Positions 1 to 7,819 of a stretch of 64,000 bases of DNA are shown here, in pieces. Location: assembly GCF_018390515.1 (NCBI RefSeq), contig NZ_JAHBBK010000002.1:601743-665742 (forward strand). Direction: 5' to 3'. Each line of letters opens with the position of its first letter. Positions within the stretch are counted from its first letter, which is position 1. The translations under genes and the position numbers were made by a program. The stretch is from Mucilaginibacter sp. Bleaf8 (lineage in GTDB: Bacteria; Bacteroidota; Bacteroidia; Sphingobacteriales; Sphingobacteriaceae). The notes beneath the pieces are model-generated. The model made no database searches and was not told the DNA's origin. It saw only the letters and a list, made by a program, of their open reading frames with translations.

Positions 1-26
1 CCCGTAACAAATATATACTTAGTCAT
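1..26 (-). CDS. pyrG: CTP synthase, N-terminal fragment at window edge
   Basis: Only the first eight codons plus two bases of the next lie inside the window. They translate leftward from an ATG at 26-24 as MTKYIFVT followed by a glycine codon that is cut off. This is the near-invariant N-terminus of CTP synthase, which makes CTP from UTP, ATP and glutamine; the P-loop glycines follow directly in the family. The rest lies to the left of base 1. The identification rests on this short but very characteristic peptide and on the preceding TAnnTTTG element at 89-96. Confidence 0.75.
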
Positions 27-88
27 ATGATTTTGCTGCATCCGGTCGCGGCTAAATATGCCGAAACCAATTGTATGTGTACGGGATG

Positions 89-96
89 CAAAAATA
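89..96 (-). promoter_or_regulatory. Bacteroidota-type -7 element for pyrG
   Basis: Read leftward this is TATTTTTG, a match to the Bacteroidota -7 consensus TAnnTTTG, about 63 bases upstream of the pyrG start codon. No convincing TTTG -33 box is seen at the expected distance. Confidence 0.45.
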
Positions 97-307
97 AGAA
101 AAAAATCGGCCCACGACGGATTTGTTTATAAAATGTGATTTTGAGAAGGAGAGCGGGAATGAGGTGTGAGGAGCGATGATAAGAAGTAGAGAGCGGTGAG
201 ATGGGGGAAGGAAGTAAGGGTTGTACGACTGTTTTTAAATAGTTGAAGTACAGTATTTAAAACCTGTTACTGGTACTGACAAGATTGTCTCACGAGTATA
301 AATACCT
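97..307. other. Non-coding upstream region with a purine-rich tract
   Basis: No gene is supported here. About 139-220 is strikingly purine-rich on the plus strand (mostly G and A, very few C). It lies between the pyrG promoter and the phased repeat array. No tRNA or known RNA fold was recognised. Confidence 0.5.
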
Positions 308-440
308 GTACCAAAGTGTTCCGGGTGTTCCAAGGTGTACCACTTTTTTTGAACGGCCTCTGCGTGCTGCAAGAGGTATTTTGGGTGTACCAAAGTGTAC
401 CACCTGTACCGGCGTGTACCGGTTTGTTCCGCTTTGTACC
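308..440. repeat. Phased GTWCC repeat array (about 10-bp period)
   Basis: Ten copies of GTACC or GTTCC start at 308, 318, 327, 337 and then 387, 397, 406, 416, 426, 436. The step is 9 or 10 bases inside each block, and the two blocks are 50 bases apart, so the cores fall close to the same face of the helix. The open frames that cross this region on both strands are low-complexity products of the repeat and are not called as genes. Confidence 0.7.
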
Positions 441-457
441 ACTTTAAAAGTGGTACA
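435..457. repeat. Perfect inverted repeat at the end of the phased array
   Basis: Arms TGTACCACTTT (435-445) and AAAGTGGTACA (447-457) are perfect reverse complements around one central base. The left arm contains the last GTACC unit of the array. It could be a dimeric operator or a short hairpin. Confidence 0.7.
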
Positions 458-470
458 CCCGGCAGGTCTT

Positions 471-552
471 TTCATCTCGAACGATAGCGGGATATATTAT
501 ACGCCCAATCTGTCGTTCGCACAAGTTTCCCCCGCTATCACTTAACATGACA
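471..552. repeat. REP-like extragenic palindrome, copy 1
   Basis: The left part (TCATCTCGAACGATAGCGGG, from 472) and the reverse complement of the right part (up to TGACA at 552) share the core CGATAGCGGG / TGATAGCGGG. This makes an imperfect inverted repeat of about 80 bases. Its left end matches the element at 12713-12793 almost base for base, so the two belong to one dispersed family. Confidence 0.65.
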
Positions 553-574
553 AGCACTTTGTAATTATAGTATA

Positions 575-784
575 TCAGCCTATCATGCCGCCGGTAACTG
601 CAGCAATTTTGCGTTTTACTTCTTCGTAAGTTTCCTTTACCCTTACAAACGAGTCACGGTCGCCGATAACGTAGATATGTACTTCCTCCTCGGGCTCGGT
701 ATAAATTACTACCGATGTAATATTGCGCGGATTGATCAAAGCCGGACGGCCGTTTCTGTCAGTAACTTCAATGAATGTGTTCAT
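575..784 (-). CDS. Small conserved hypothetical protein (69 aa)
   Basis: The 69-residue acidic protein begins MNTFIEVTDRNGRPALINPR and has no signal peptide or membrane segment. The layout, a short N-terminal strand, an NG(R)P turn, an 'INP..I..V' strand, then further strands and a final KETYEEVKRKI helix, is reminiscent of the FlbD-like fold. No flagellar genes are present, so no function is implied. It stands alone between the pyrG control region and the ppx-like gene, with a codon pattern like its neighbours. The ATG at 784 is the only sensible start. Function unknown. Confidence 0.7.
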   Translation of the reverse strand: MNTFIEVTDRNGRPALINPRNITSVVIYTEPEEEVHIYVIGDRDSFVRVKETYEEVKRKIAAVTGGMIG

Positions 785-853
785 GTAATGGTAACAAGCT
801 TTGCTGGCAAAAGGTTGTTACCAATAATAAATACTGCTATTTAATTGCCGCTG

Positions 854-1789
854 CTATTGTTTAAACAGCTCGGCCAGCACGCCTTCTTTTAGCGCGTAAG
901 TGCTCATTACCACATTCTTAATATTCAATCTATCAATAATAAACTGGGTGATAACAGATGCTACCACAATCATATCTACCCGCACCGGAATTATGCCCGG
1001 CATAGCCGCACGTTCAGCATGTGAAGATTGAATGAGTTGTTGCGTAATGGTAAGTAGCTCGGTGCTATTAAACCGGTAGGATTGAAAAGCTTTCAAATCG
1101 AATGGATTACCCTTTTGCAATTCAACTAAACAGGCAAAGGTTTCGAACGCACCCGACGAGCCGATAAGGCAGGTGGTGGGGTACGCCGCCACTGCTATAA
1201 AAAGATCACGCAAAGCACTATCCAGGTAATCGTACAATTCCTGAACGGCGCTTTGCGGCATCGGATCTGTTTGATGAAAGCGGTGCATTAAACGCGCCGC
1301 ACCAATTTCAAAGCTTTGCTTCCAGATAACCTGTTGCTGATTGCCTAAGATAAATTCTACGCTACCGCCGCCTATATCCATTATTAAGCTGGTATCATCA
1401 GCAGGCATACAGCCCGAGGATTTAACCCCCTGATAAATGTAGCCGGCCTCGGTATCACCAGTTATCGTTTCGATATGGATACCTGTTCGGGAGGCAACAT
1501 CTTCCATAAACTGTGGTCCGTTGGCGGCATTGCGCATGGCGGATGTAGCAATGGCACGCATACTAGTTACGCCATGCTGTTGCATTTGTATATGAAACCG
1601 TTGCATGGCATCCAACCCGCGCTGGTAAGCTTCGGGTTTAATAACACCTTCCTGAATACCGCCTTCGCCCAGCTTTACAGCCACATAATCGTGCAAAACC
1701 TCCGTGAAAAAGTTTTGAGCATTGGGTTGGGCAATCAGTAAATGAAATGTATTGGTGCCGAGGTCCATAACGGCAACAGGGTTATTCAT
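854..1789 (-). CDS. Ppx/GppA family exopolyphosphatase / pppGpp phosphohydrolase
   Basis: Family members hydrolyse inorganic polyphosphate or the gamma phosphate of pppGpp in the cytoplasm. The N-terminus reads VAVMDLGTNTFHLLIA, the phosphate-1 loop of the ASKHA fold. The second phosphate loop, SLIMDIGGGSVEFIL, follows near residue 130. The length of about 311 aa is that of the short, single-module Ppx proteins; the C-terminal HD-like part of E. coli Ppx is absent. The frame is open for 15 codons further upstream, but I prefer the ATG at 1789 because the family starts just before the DLGTNTF motif and AGAGG lies directly before it. Whether the substrate is polyP or pppGpp cannot be told from sequence. 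Confidence 0.88.
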   Translation of the reverse strand: MNNPVAVMDLGTNTFHLLIAQPNAQNFFTEVLHDYVAVKLGEGGIQEGVIKPEAYQRGLDAMQRFHIQMQQHGVTSMRAIATSAMRNAANGPQFMEDVASRTGIHIETITGDTEAGYIYQGVKSSGCMPADDTSLIMDIGGGSVEFILGNQQQVIWKQSFEIGAARLMHRFHQTDPMPQSAVQELYDYLDSALRDLFIAVAAYPTTCLIGSSGAFETFACLVELQKGNPFDLKAFQSYRFNSTELLTITQQLIQSSHAERAAMPGIIPVRVDMIVVASVITQFIIDRLNIKNVVMSTYALKEGVLAELFKQ

Positions 1790-1867
1790 GCCTCTAAAAT
1801 AAAAAATCGTTGCAAATGTTTGGTGCATCTGCAACGATTATGTTGTTATGTGTAGACGTGAATCTGC

Positions 1868-3118
1868 TTACTCTTTATAAAAGAACCATTTAACCAGCTC
1901 ACCAAAACTTGCTTTTTTGCCATACATTAAAATACCAACACGGTAAATGCGTGCTGCAATCCAGGTGGTGAATATAAAGCCGATCACCATCATGCTCATG
2001 GATATGGCCAATTGCCATCCCGGCGGATCGAACGGCATACGCACCATCATGGCTACCGGTGCAGTGAATGGTATAACCGACAGCCAGAAAGCCAAACTAC
2101 TATCCGGGTTTTGAGCCAAAAAGGTTACCGATATAAGGTAGGTAAACAGCAGGGGCAAAGTAATCGGGAACATAAATTGCTGCGTTTCAGTTTCACTATC
2201 CACTGCCGAGCCTACAGCTGCAAACAGGGCACTATACAGCAAAAAGCCGCTTAGGAAGTAGAACAGGAAGTAGCCCACAATTTGCCCCAACGGAATAGTT
2301 TTCATAGTGCTCAGGAAACCCAACATGGGGCTTTGCGGCGCATTGAAATATTTATTGGCAATAAAGCTTACAGCGATGGAAAGGATAATCCACAGAATAA
2401 ACTGTGTTAAGCTTACCAGCGCTACCCCAATAATTTTGCCCAGCATTAGTTGAAACGGTTTTACCGACGATACAATTACCTCAATAATGCGGTTGCTCTT
2501 CTCTTCGGCAACGCCGCGCATTACCTGGCCGCCATAAATAATAAGTGAAAGGTAAATGAGTATAGCACCTGCCACGCCTACATAATAAAGTGTGGTAATG
2601 TCCGAATCCTTGTCGCCCTTGTCTGTCACTTCTTTGGCGTTAATGCTGATATCGCTTTGAATGTTGCGTAAGGTGGCTGTATCTATGCCTTTTGCTATCA
2701 TGTTGTTGTTGGTAGCAATATCGTTCATCTGCCGCTCAATCTCGATGTTTACCCGCATGCTCGGCTTTTTGGTTGATAATACCTGAACAGTATCCTTAGC
2801 GCCATAATTGGCAGGGATGTAAAGTATCAGATCGTCCGGGTGTTGTTTTAAATCCTTCCTGGCTGCGGCCAATGGTTGTTTAATATTTTGGAACTTGATA
2901 TCCTTTTTATCCTTAAACTTTTGGATAAAGCTACCTGTTTCGTCAATTACCTTTACGGTGCGGGCCGTATTTAGGTCGCTGGTGTTTTTGTAGATGAGGT
3001 ACATTACGGCGTACATTGCCAACACCAGGGCGGGTACCAAAAATACCGTTACCAAAAAAGCTTTTTTGCGAACGCGCGAAATATACTCTCGTTGTATGAT
3101 GAGGAAAACTTTGTTCAT
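1868..3118 (-). CDS. ABC-2 type exporter permease (NatB-like)
   Basis: A 416-residue membrane protein with one transmembrane helix near residues 20-42, a large extracytoplasmic domain of about 130 residues, and five or six further helices from about residue 175 to 395. This is the NatB/ABC2_membrane_3 architecture. The ATP-binding subunit is encoded immediately upstream, with a 4-base gap, so the two are cotranscribed and form the exporter. The region GVAEEKSNRIIEVIVSSVKPFQLMLGK is typical of the family (segment after the second helix). The substrate is unknown; Na+ for true NatAB is only one possibility. Confidence 0.88.
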   Translation of the reverse strand: MNKVFLIIQREYISRVRKKAFLVTVFLVPALVLAMYAVMYLIYKNTSDLNTARTVKVIDETGSFIQKFKDKKDIKFQNIKQPLAAARKDLKQHPDDLILYIPANYGAKDTVQVLSTKKPSMRVNIEIERQMNDIATNNNMIAKGIDTATLRNIQSDISINAKEVTDKGDKDSDITTLYYVGVAGAILIYLSLIIYGGQVMRGVAEEKSNRIIEVIVSSVKPFQLMLGKIIGVALVSLTQFILWIILSIAVSFIANKYFNAPQSPMLGFLSTMKTIPLGQIVGYFLFYFLSGFLLYSALFAAVGSAVDSETETQQFMFPITLPLLFTYLISVTFLAQNPDSSLAFWLSVIPFTAPVAMMVRMPFDPPGWQLAISMSMMVIGFIFTTWIAARIYRVGILMYGKKASFGELVKWFFYKE

Positions 3119-3122
3119 AGTA

Positions 3123-4028
3123 TTAGCTGATTTGGTTTACTTTCTGAATAAAAATTTCATTAACACTCGGGATAACCTCTTGCAGCAAATTGATATGTAC
3201 TTGCGGAATCAGGTATTGCAGCACATCGTTTGAGGTGATGCCTTCATTAAGTTTAATGCGAATGGTATAGCTGTTCTCGGTGGCAATTTCATCGAGCAGG
3301 GTAAAAGGTTGCTGCCCGGTAAAGTCAATTTTTTGGCCGGTGTACTCAATTAGATAAGTATTGCTGCGGTAGGAATTGCGTATATCGCGTATGCGGCCAT
3401 CTAATATTTTCTTGGATTTGTTGATCAGCGCAATTGAATCGCACAGTTCCTCAACCGATTCCATACGGTGGGTTGAAAACAGTATGGTAGCCCCCTTGCT
3501 GTTCAACTCCAGTATTTCGTTCTTAATCAAGTCGGCATTTACCGGGTCAAAGCCACTGAATGGCTCATCTAAAATAATTAAGTCTGGCTCGTGTAATACG
3601 GTAGCTATGAATTGGGCCTTTTGCTGCATACCTTTTGATAGTTCCTCTACCTTTTTGTTCCACCAGTTTTCGATCTGTAATTTTTCGAACCAGTATTTAA
3701 TACGGCGTGTAGCTTCGGCATGGCTCAGGCCCTTAAGGCGCGCCAGGTAAACGATCTGCTCGCCGATTTCCATCTTTTTGTACAAACCACGTTCTTCGGG
3801 CATGTAACCAATACGCTCTATGTGCGATTGGTTTAATTTTTCGCCAGCGAAATAGATTTCGCCTGAATCGGGTGCGGTAATTTGGTTGATGATGCGGATG
3901 AGGGAGGTTTTACCGGCGCCGTTTGGTCCTAATAGGCCAAATATTTGCCCGTCGGCAATTTCCAAACTCACGCCGCTCAGCGCCGTATGCCCGGCGTATT
4001 GCTTTACGATATTGCGTATGCTTAACAT
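3123..4028 (-). CDS. ABC transporter ATP-binding protein (NatA-like)
   Basis: This is the nucleotide-binding subunit that powers the adjacent ABC-2 permease. Visible motifs are Walker A GPNGAGKTS near residue 35, the signature LSKGMQQKAQ near 135 and Walker B LIILDEPFSGFDP near 155, followed by the H-loop STHRM. The C-terminal third (about 215-301) is the DUF4162-type extension common in NatA-like exporters. It starts at an ATG at 4028 and is the first gene of a two-gene operon transcribed leftward. The substrate cannot be inferred. Confidence 0.9.
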   Translation of the reverse strand: MLSIRNIVKQYAGHTALSGVSLEIADGQIFGLLGPNGAGKTSLIRIINQITAPDSGEIYFAGEKLNQSHIERIGYMPEERGLYKKMEIGEQIVYLARLKGLSHAEATRRIKYWFEKLQIENWWNKKVEELSKGMQQKAQFIATVLHEPDLIILDEPFSGFDPVNADLIKNEILELNSKGATILFSTHRMESVEELCDSIALINKSKKILDGRIRDIRNSYRSNTYLIEYTGQKIDFTGQQPFTLLDEIATENSYTIRIKLNEGITSNDVLQYLIPQVHINLLQEVIPSVNEIFIQKVNQIS

Positions 4029-4095
4029 GTGGTATTTGCTGAATAGATACGGTTAAAATAAGTTATGTGTAATAGATACAGATTATGGTATAATG

Positions 4096-4701
4096 TTACA
4101 GTGGCTCTTTGTAATTAAATTTTTCCTGATAAGAGTTCCGCTCGAAGTACTGATAAATGAGCGTTAGTAAGTAAATTTCAGCTGCAATCGGAAATAAAGA
4201 GATGAGCACCATATATCTCACATATTCTATTGGTAATGCGAGTTTGGCCGTTACATAAGGGATAATCATGTTAACAAAACTTTCTGCCAATGTTAAAATA
4301 GCAAACAGCCGGAAGCCTGCAGATAGTTGCTGATTCTTGATCAAAAAGCTTTGTATAGTTAAATAAATAACGGTTACTAAGTTAATATAGCCCACAACGT
4401 TCCATATGGTATAATCAGTTATGCCAGCTTTTGTTATAGCCAGATACAGTATTAATAATAATGCCGGCATTACAAAAGCAACTACACGCCAGATACTTTC
4501 TTTTATGTGGTAAAGAACTGCTGCTATAAATAGGGTGCTTGTAATATATGTAATCGGCGCAATGAGATTAAAACCAAAGTTTTCTAACTCATCAAAATAA
4601 TTTAAATGCAGAATACTCCAGGCACTAACAACAACTATAGATAGTGCATGAATGCAGGTTAGTATCAAAAAAATCAGTGCTGCTACGGACCATGATTTCA
4701 T
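4096..4701 (-). CDS. Hypothetical polytopic membrane protein (201 aa)
   Basis: I do not recognise a family. The protein is very hydrophobic with six or more predicted helices (about 7-30, 45-67, 72-90, 98-116, 124-145, 155-185) and short polar loops. The C-terminal tail is hydrophilic and rich in Glu/Lys/Tyr. It lies between the NatA gene (67 bases downstream) and the dnaJ terminator, in the same orientation as both, so it is probably transcribed on its own or with natA-natB. Isolated charged residues inside the helices do not point to a transporter class. Confidence 0.7.
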   Translation of the reverse strand: MKSWSVAALIFLILTCIHALSIVVVSAWSILHLNYFDELENFGFNLIAPITYITSTLFIAAVLYHIKESIWRVVAFVMPALLLILYLAITKAGITDYTIWNVVGYINLVTVIYLTIQSFLIKNQQLSAGFRLFAILTLAESFVNMIIPYVTAKLALPIEYVRYMVLISLFPIAAEIYLLTLIYQYFERNSYQEKFNYKEPL

Positions 4702-4752
4702 AAGTAAATAGGTTTGTGGTTATAAGCGTGAATGTACTAATATAAAAATGAA

Positions 4753-4781
4753 AAAGCCCGAAGGTAATAACTTCGGGCTTT
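4753..4781 (-). terminator. Intrinsic terminator of grpE-dnaJ
   Basis: Arms AAAGCCCGAAG and CTTCGGGCTTT form a perfect 11-bp stem with a 7-base loop. It lies 19 bases past the dnaJ stop; read leftward it is followed by a short T-rich stretch. Confidence 0.8.
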
Positions 4782-4799
4782 AAATAGATTCAAAAACGC

Positions 4800-5966
4800 T
4801 TACTCAAAATACTCCTTCATCCGTTCAAAAAAGCTTTTTTCATTTTTGCCCGGGTTGGGTTTAAAGTTAGGCGAGTTTTGTAATTTCTCTAGTGTTTCGC
4901 GTTCCTCGCGGCTCAGTGCCTTTGGTGTCCAGATGTTGATGTGCACCAATTGGTCGCCACGGTGGTAGGAGTTCACCTCGGGCACACCTTTGCCTTTTAA
5001 GCGCAATACTTTACCACCTTGGGTGCCCGGCTCAATTTTAATTTTAGCCTTGCCATCAATAGTAGGCACTTCGATGCTGGTACCTAAAGCTGCATCCACA
5101 AAGTTGATATGCAGATCGTAAATCACGTTGTTGCCATCGCGTTTCAGCGTTTCGTGCGGTACTTCCTCAATCAGAATAATCAGATCGCCCGGTACGCCGC
5201 CACGTGGGGCTGCATTACCTTTACCGCTCATGCTCAGTTGCATGCCTTCGCTTACACCGGCAGGGATGTTGATGCTGATGGTCTCTTCGCCACGCACTAC
5301 GCCATCGCCATGGCACACATTACATTTTGAGGTAATGGTTGAGCCTTCGCCGTTACAGGTAGGGCAGGTGCTGGTAGTTTGCATCTGGCCCAAAATGGTA
5401 TTGGTTACCCGGCGCACTGCACCCGAGCCACCACAGGTTTTACAGGTAGAGAAAGATGATTGATCTTTTGCACCGGTACCATCGCAGGTTTTACATAGTA
5501 CCTGTTTGTTTACTTTTATTTTTTTCTCAACGCCGTTGGCAATCTCCTCTAACGTTAAGCGCACTTTGATACGCAGGTTGCTGCCGCGTGCCACCCTGCG
5601 GCCACCTTGCTGACGGCCACCACCGCCGCCAAAAAAGCTTTCGAACGGACTGCCGCCGCCGCCAAATATATCGCCAAACTGGCTGAATATGTCGTCCATA
5701 TTCATGCCGCCGCCGCCATAGCCGCCACCGTTGGCCGATTGCGCGTTGGCCGCATGACCAAACTGGTCATACCGTTGGCGCTTGTCGGGCTTGCTTAATA
5801 CCTCGTAAGCTTCGGCTGCTTCTTTGAAAGACTCCTCAGCAGCCTTATCGCCTGGGTTTTTATCCGGGTGATATTTGATGGCCATTTTACGGTATGCCTT
5901 CTTTATCTCATCTTCACTGGCGCCGCGCGACACACCCAGTATATCGTAATAATCTCTTTTTGCCAT
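4800..5966 (-). CDS. dnaJ: Chaperone DnaJ
   Basis: Hsp40 co-chaperone that delivers substrates to DnaK and stimulates its ATPase. The J domain holds YHPDKNPGD (HPD loop near residue 33). A glycine-rich linker runs from about 75 to 130. Four zinc-binding CxxCxGxG repeats follow: [24 protein letters not shown] and CNVCHGDG. The C-terminal substrate-binding domain ends at residue 388. This is a full-length type I DnaJ. grpE is directly upstream in the same orientation, separated by 105 bases; dnaK is not in the window. A strong terminator follows. Confidence 0.97.
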   Translation of the reverse strand: MAKRDYYDILGVSRGASEDEIKKAYRKMAIKYHPDKNPGDKAAEESFKEAAEAYEVLSKPDKRQRYDQFGHAANAQSANGGGYGGGGMNMDDIFSQFGDIFGGGGSPFESFFGGGGGRQQGGRRVARGSNLRIKVRLTLEEIANGVEKKIKVNKQVLCKTCDGTGAKDQSSFSTCKTCGGSGAVRRVTNTILGQMQTTSTCPTCNGEGSTITSKCNVCHGDGVVRGEETISINIPAGVSEGMQLSMSGKGNAAPRGGVPGDLIILIEEVPHETLKRDGNNVIYDLHINFVDAALGTSIEVPTIDGKAKIKIEPGTQGGKVLRLKGKGVPEVNSYHRGDQLVHINIWTPKALSREERETLEKLQNSPNFKPNPGKNEKSFFERMKEYFE

Positions 5967-6071
5967 AATATTTTGGTTATTATATTATTGAGCTATCAGG
6001 TTAATAAGGAAGCACATTCTGCTGTCAATCAAACACCGATAACTAAATAACCTAATTACTTATTCTCTAAC

Positions 6072-6686
6072 TTACGCGCCTACTACCACCTTAGCAAAGC
6101 GTACTACTTTGTCATTCAGGTAATAACCTTTTTCCAGTTCATCTACCACTTTTCCTTTCAAATCATCGGTCGGAGCGGGTATGTTGGTAATCGCTTCATG
6201 AATATCGGCATCAAAGGTAGTTCCTTTAGATTCCATTTCCTTTAAGCCTTTTTGTTTCAGGATGCCTTTCAGTTTATTTTGCACCAGCGTAACACCTTCT
6301 TTCACAGCAGTAACATCAGCGGCGTTTTCCATGGCTTTAATGGCACGCTCAAAATCGTCCAGAACCGGCAACAAGGATACAATTACTTCTTTACCTGCAG
6401 TTTGCAGTAATTCAACACGCTCTTTGGTGGTACGACGCTTAAAGTTATCAAACTCAGCGTATAAGCGCAAATATTTATCATTAGCCTGCGCTAAATCTTC
6501 TTTTAATTTGCTTTCGGTTGATAGTTCTGCTGATTCAACCGGCTCATTGGCGTTCAGCTCGTCGGCCAATGGGTTTTCTTCCTGCTCAGGAGCGTTGTTT
6601 GTATTTTCTGTATTCACGTCGTTCAAATCTTCTGATGATTGCGCGTCTTGTTTCTTCTTATTGTTAAACATGTCTTTAAAGTTCAT
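6072..6686 (-). CDS. grpE: Nucleotide exchange factor GrpE
   Basis: GrpE releases ADP from DnaK. The first 60 or so residues are acidic and disordered, then comes a long coiled coil ending in YLRLYAEFDNFKRRT, the GrpE hallmark, and the C-terminal beta domain (MESKGTTFDADIHEAI, then GYYLNDKVVRFAKVVVG). The frame continues ten codons further upstream, but the ATG at 6686 (MNFKDMFNNKKK) is chosen because the extra residues are hydrophobic and unlike the family. It forms an operon with dnaJ. The upstream region contains the TTGTCAGTT repeats. Confidence 0.95.
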   Translation of the reverse strand: MNFKDMFNNKKKQDAQSSEDLNDVNTENTNNAPEQEENPLADELNANEPVESAELSTESKLKEDLAQANDKYLRLYAEFDNFKRRTTKERVELLQTAGKEVIVSLLPVLDDFERAIKAMENAADVTAVKEGVTLVQNKLKGILKQKGLKEMESKGTTFDADIHEAITNIPAPTDDLKGKVVDELEKGYYLNDKVVRFAKVVVGA

Positions 6687-6773
6687 GATAATAGTGCAAA
6701 TCAAGTTCCTTGCCACGGCTGCAAAGCAGTCAGGCTGTCAGTGAGTTCTAATAAAACTGGTAGATTTGTCTTT

Positions 6774-6902
6774 GAGTTGTCAGTTATGTGTTGTCAGTTG
6801 TCAGAAAAGAAGGCTTTACAAGGATTGTCAGTTGCTGTGATTTGTTTAGTTTAAATTGTATCATCACAATACCAACAACATACAACTGACAACACACAAC
6901 TC
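6774..6902. repeat. TTGTCAGTT-rich inverted repeat between ftsE-like gene and grpE
   Basis: About 6774-6802 carries three TTGTCAG words. About 6875-6902 carries their reverse complement (CAACTGACAACACACAACTC). The arms share about 20 of 28 positions and are separated by about 70 bases. More single copies occur at 6735 and 6824. This is a repeat cluster, not a gene; folding in RNA could place a large stem just 3' of the ABC gene. Confidence 0.55.
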
Positions 6903-6903
6903 A

Positions 6904-7587
6904 TTATCCTATCTGCACATCTTCCAATACCTTGCCCGATTCGCATTTGATGATACGCGAAGGGAATGCACGGATTATATGATAATCGTGTGTAGCCACA
7001 ACTACCGCCGTGCCCGATAGGCTGATCTGTTTCAGCAGCATCACAATCTCTTCCGAAGTGTCAGGATCAAGGTTACCGGTTGGTTCATCGGCCAGGATAA
7101 TTTCCGGGTCGTTGATCAAGGCACGGGCTATAACCACACGTTGCTGCTCACCACCGGATATTTCATGCGGCATTTTTTTGATTTTAGAGCGTAAACCTAC
7201 TTTTTCGAGCACATCACGCACCTTTTCGTCCATCAGCTTTTTGTCTTTCCAGCCGGTGGCCCGCATTACAAACAGTAGGTTTTGTTCAATGGTGCGATCG
7301 GTAAGCAACTGAAAATCCTGAAATACAATGCCGAGTTTTCTGCGTAGGTAAGGGATATCTTTGGTGGCCAATTTTTTTAAATCATAGCCGCCTGCATGGC
7401 CCTCACCCGTTGTAATATTTAAATCTCCATAAATCACTTTCAGCAAGCTACTCTTGCCCGATCCGGTTTGGCCGATGAGCCACACAAAATCGCCCTTATC
7501 GATATGCAGATTAACATCCGACAGTACCAGGTGCTTTTGCTGAAAAATATCAACGCTTTGCAGTTTTATAATGGAGTTTCCGATCAT
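6904..7587 (-). CDS. FtsE-like ABC transporter ATP-binding protein
   Basis: A 227-residue ATPase with Walker [10 protein letters not shown] near residue 40, Q-loop VFQDFQLL, signature SGGEQQRV near 145 and Walker [17 protein letters not shown]. Size and motifs match FtsE, which with FtsX controls cell-wall hydrolases at division, and also the related MacB/LolD ATPases. No FtsX gene is adjacent; in Bacteroidota ftsX and ftsE are often apart. A 70-residue conserved hypothetical gene sits 6 bases upstream in the same operon. The FtsE assignment is likely but not certain. Confidence 0.8.
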   Translation of the reverse strand: MIGNSIIKLQSVDIFQQKHLVLSDVNLHIDKGDFVWLIGQTGSGKSSLLKVIYGDLNITTGEGHAGGYDLKKLATKDIPYLRRKLGIVFQDFQLLTDRTIEQNLLFVMRATGWKDKKLMDEKVRDVLEKVGLRSKIKKMPHEISGGEQQRVVIARALINDPEIILADEPTGNLDPDTSEEIVMLLKQISLSGTAVVVATHDYHIIRAFPSRIIKCESGKVLEDVQIG

Positions 7588-7593
7588 TTCAGT

Positions 7594-7797
7594 TTACAGT
7601 TCAAGTTTTAATATTTGTCCGAAGGGCAGGTCTTTAACCAATCCCATAATGTAATCGGCTTTGTCGCCCAGGCCAACTTTATCCAGTGATTTATCCGGAC
7701 GATCAACCCTGAAATAAGCCAGCAGCGTGAATTTATCATCGCGCAGCTGTACGTAGTCGGGTATTTTGGCAACGCCTTTTACTTTGATAATATACAT
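7594..7797 (-). CDS. Small conserved Bacteroidota protein (67 aa)
   Basis: The protein begins MYIIKVKGVAKIPDYVQLRD and ends FGQILKLEL. The frame starts three codons earlier, but the ATG at 7797 gives the conserved beginning. It is predicted to be an alpha/beta domain without a signal peptide. Similar small proteins in Bacteroidota are sometimes labelled fructose-6-phosphate aldolase, but 67 residues cannot form that barrel, so the label should not be trusted. It precedes the FtsE-like gene by 6 bases and follows the LuxC-like gene by 22, suggesting one transcript. Function unknown. Confidence 0.75.
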   Translation of the reverse strand: MYIIKVKGVAKIPDYVQLRDDKFTLLAYFRVDRPDKSLDKVGLGDKADYIMGLVKDLPFGQILKLEL

Positions 7798-7819
7798 GCC
7801 GTTCAAAAGTAGCGTTAAT

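Noticed and set aside
285..545. Open frames on both strands (86 and 61 residues) across the GTWCC array
   Set aside because: The residues are products of the repeat (VP.CTT runs) with no domain, no ribosome binding site and no neighbour context.
1475..1741. Long frame antisense to the Ppx gene
   Set aside because: The minus strand frame has clear Ppx/GppA motifs; this is a shadow.
7594..7797. Fructose-6-phosphate aldolase assignment for the 67-residue gene
   Set aside because: Too short for the barrel and no Schiff-base lysine motif; the label is probably a propagated error.
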